Source: Closterium sp. Naga37s-1 | Lineage: Eukaryota > Streptophyta > Zygnematophyceae > Desmidiales > Closteriaceae | Reading direction: 5' to 3' | Assembly: GCA_947471745.1 (NCBI GenBank) | Contig: CANJKZ010001109.1 | Span: 2,480,001-2,544,000, forward strand | Length of the DNA: 64,000 bases | In this document: piece after piece, positions 61,771 to 64,000 of the stretch | Layout: each line of letters starts with the position of its first letter | Numbering within the stretch: position 1 is the first letter of the stretch | Position numbers and translations under genes: made by a program | Notes under the pieces: generated by a model | The model's database searches: none | What the model saw: the letters and a program-made list of their open reading frames with translations, nothing else | What the model was told of the DNA's origin: nothing

Positions 61771-64000
61771 GGCTCAGCACCCCTAGACTCAGCACCCCCA
61801 GGCTCCGCACCCCCAGGCTCAGCACCCCCAGACCCGGCACCCGCAGGCTCAGCGCCCCTAGCAGCACTAGAGTCAACAGCTACCTCGACAGGCTCGACTG
61901 CGTCTACCTGGGACACACCTGACGGGGCAGGACCCTGAGGGGGGAGAGGGTCTACCGGGGGAGGACCTGGCGCAAGGAAGAGCGGCGGCGGGGGGAGGGG
62001 CGCAGTGCGGTAGGGGAAGAGACGGTAGTAAGGCACCGACTCGTCAAAGGTGACGTCTTGGGAGGACAGAACACGGCGCGAGGTGGGGTGGTAAAACTGC
62101 CAACCAGGCGCGTCAGGGGGGAAGCCAAGGAAGACGCAGGGAACAGCACGGGGGGACAGCTTGTCCGCAGACAAGTCGCGGACAAACGTCCGAGATCCCC
62201 ATACCCGAAACGCAGACGCATCGCCAACCTTCCCCGTCCACCGCAAGGTGGGGGAGGTCTCTGGCAAGGAGACCCGGGGCTGAAGGTTGAGCTGATGCGC
62301 TGCGTACTGAACCGCAAACGGCCACAGAAAATGGGGAGCAGCCGCATGGATCATGGACGTACGAGCGACGTCCATGACCATGCCAATGCGGCGCTCAGCA
62401 ATCCCATTTTGCTGTGGAGAGGCCGGAAGCGTGAAGGTCTGGCGGATGCCCTGTGCACGACAGAAGGCTCCCAGACGGGCAGAGGAAAACTCCCCGCCTC
62501 TGTCAGAGTGCAGACGCAGAACAGGAAAGTCCGAGCCGAAACTCTCTCTGAGCTGGAGACGAGCTGCGCGGATCCAGTCGATCAACACCTCAGTGACGTC
62601 ACCCTTGCTGCGCAAGGGGAACACCGTGGTGTAACGCGAGTAGTCGTCAACCACCAACAGGAAGTAACGCTCGTGACCCTGGCCACGGACGCGGGCGGGG
62701 CCCCACACGTCCATGTGAAGAGTCTCCAGCGGAGCCTCTGTCGGAGGAAACTCGGAGGAGTGAGGGGCGGCGCGCTGCCGCCCCTCGACGCAGGGAACGC
62801 AGGTAGGGGCAGGCCCCGGAGGGAGGGGAGGGAGGGACCGGGGGAGACCAGAGACAAGGACACGGGAGGACATGCCTCGGAGACGAGGCAGGGAGGGGTG
62901 ACCAAAGGCGGTGGTGCCAAAGGAGAGTCTGGTGGGACAGGAGACGACACGAGCAGGGAGCAGACTCAGGACCAGACCTGGACGCTGCAGCAAACACCTG
63001 ACTCGACGCAGCTACCTGACCAGACGCAGCAACCGGAGGAGACTCGGTAGTCAGTGTGTACAGGCTCGACCCCGGTCGACGGGTAAACGTGGCCAAGTGT
63101 CGGCCCGTCCGAGCACACGTACAGTGGGTCACCCGCTGACTCGCAGGAGTGAACTGGTCAACCCTCCGATCCTGTAGATCAGCACCACTCACCAAGTTCG
63201 TAGAGAACGAGGGGAGGTAGAGACCTGACAGGGTGCCAGAGGGGGCTGCCGGACACGGTAAGACAGTGGAGAAGCTAGCAAGGACAGGACCCCCAGAGGG
63301 GTCCACCAGGGAGACCGCAACCGGCCGACTAAGCGGCGTAAGCGTGGTGCGGTCTCTAAAGAAGGAGCGGGAAGCACCCGAGTCAAGGGTGAAGGTGTGT
63401 AAGGCCTGAGCCGACGTGGTACCTGAGAGAGCAGACTCACCAGCACCTGGGGCAGCAGACGCACTAGCACCTAGAGCAGCAGCCTCACCAGCACCTAGAG
63501 CAGCAGCCTCAATGCCCGGGTCAGGCGGAACACACAGGTAACAGTCACCCTCATCACTAGTAGACACAGCATACATGGCAGCAAGAATAGCATCATAGTC
63601 AAGATCAAAGATAGCAACCCCCGCCCTAGACAGCTCTCCCCAGCGAGGGATCTCAGTGGCGTCAGTGAACTGGTGACGCCAAGCGTCCGTCAGGCGGCCG
63701 AAGCAGCGCTGGGTGGAGTGCGAGCCCCCGCACTGCTCACCAGCGCGGTCGCCAGTACGGAGGACGTAGGTACAGGGACCAGTACCCCCACCTCGCTGAC
63801 GCCAAGCGTACCACTCACGAAGCTGCTGGGGGGACGGGGTCTCACGAGTGCGCTGCTGCTGCTGGCGCTGACCACCACCGGAGCCACTCCTCTGTGCAGA
63901 GCCGCGACCAGCTCCACCGCCGCCGCCGCCGCCGCCGCCTCCGCCGCCTCCGCTCCCACCGCCACCGCCGCCGCCTCCTCCGCCTCCACTGCTGCCACCG
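61771..64000 (-). pseudogene. Element C, zinc motif, protease and integrase (5' part, runs off window)
   Basis: Minus strand. From the right edge: poly-Gly, Gln-rich spacer, zinc motif CTYVLRTGDRAGEQCGGSH then TQRC, DLDYDAILAAMYAVSTSDEG, protease LDSGASRSFF, integrase HHRL, an extra T near 62908 that shifts frame, then LETLHMDVWGPARVRGQGHE, LRLHSDRGGEFSS, SPQQNGIAERR and the start of the GAEPGG repeats where element B is inserted. It closely resembles family II. Capsid coding, if present, is outside the window. Confidence 0.9.

Overview
This is a eukaryotic, plant-type nuclear window: spliceosomal GT-AG introns, an LRR receptor-like kinase of plant architecture, a papain-like protease relic, and dense Ty1/copia LTR retrotransposons primed from plant-style initiator-Met tRNA sites. 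The GC-rich, strongly repeated retrotransposons beside AT-richer genic DNA, together with the gene style, suggest a streptophyte, possibly a charophyte (zygnematophyte) alga. That placement is inference. No rRNA, convincing tRNA, CRISPR or bacterial feature was seen.

Layout. 1-6237: 5' part of a decayed minus-strand copia element (family I), with a solo LTR (1699-2784) nested in its gag and a small non-autonomous LTR element (4225-5931) nested in its LTR. 6281-13356: a nearly complete plus-strand copia element (family II) that lacks its capsid domain. 14125-14266: a solo LTR. 15365-34430: exons of one LRR receptor-like kinase, with compatible intron phases and one 24-residue LRR per 72-nt exon; introns carry a second non-autonomous element (19759-21326) and a gag-only copia element (25044-27999). 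A 3.2-kb segment holding two LRR exons is duplicated (24277-30500 and 34547-37786) and is followed by one further LRR exon. 39022-39150: another solo LTR. 40090-41165: papain-like protease fragment. 41609-50023: complete but inactivated family I element, inserted in one arm of a small foldback MITE and itself interrupted by a hAT-type MITE (43461-44335). 50778-64000: three truncated copia elements (A plus, B and C minus), with B nested in C and A joined head-on to C.

The mobile elements can be dated relative to each other because most insertions keep exact target-site duplications: GAAAC, AAAGG, TTGAC, GAAGG, ATGCC, TTGTT, GGAAT and CGTCC for LTR elements, CTCGCGCC for the hAT element, TTA and TA for MITEs. 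No copy in the window carries a complete, intact gag-protease-integrase-RT-RNase H set. Family II lacks capsid, B lacks protease, A lacks everything after early integrase, the 25-kb element has only gag, and two have no coding region. Family II and the two non-coding elements share a hairpin-shaped polypurine tract and an LTR core, which suggests mobilisation in trans (inference).

The LRR kinase reads coherently from signal peptide through LRRs, a Cys-rich exon, a transmembrane segment and kinase subdomains I-IX. It has a frameshift in the LRR N-cap exon and no visible last kinase exon, so it is probably a relic or an incompletely captured gene.
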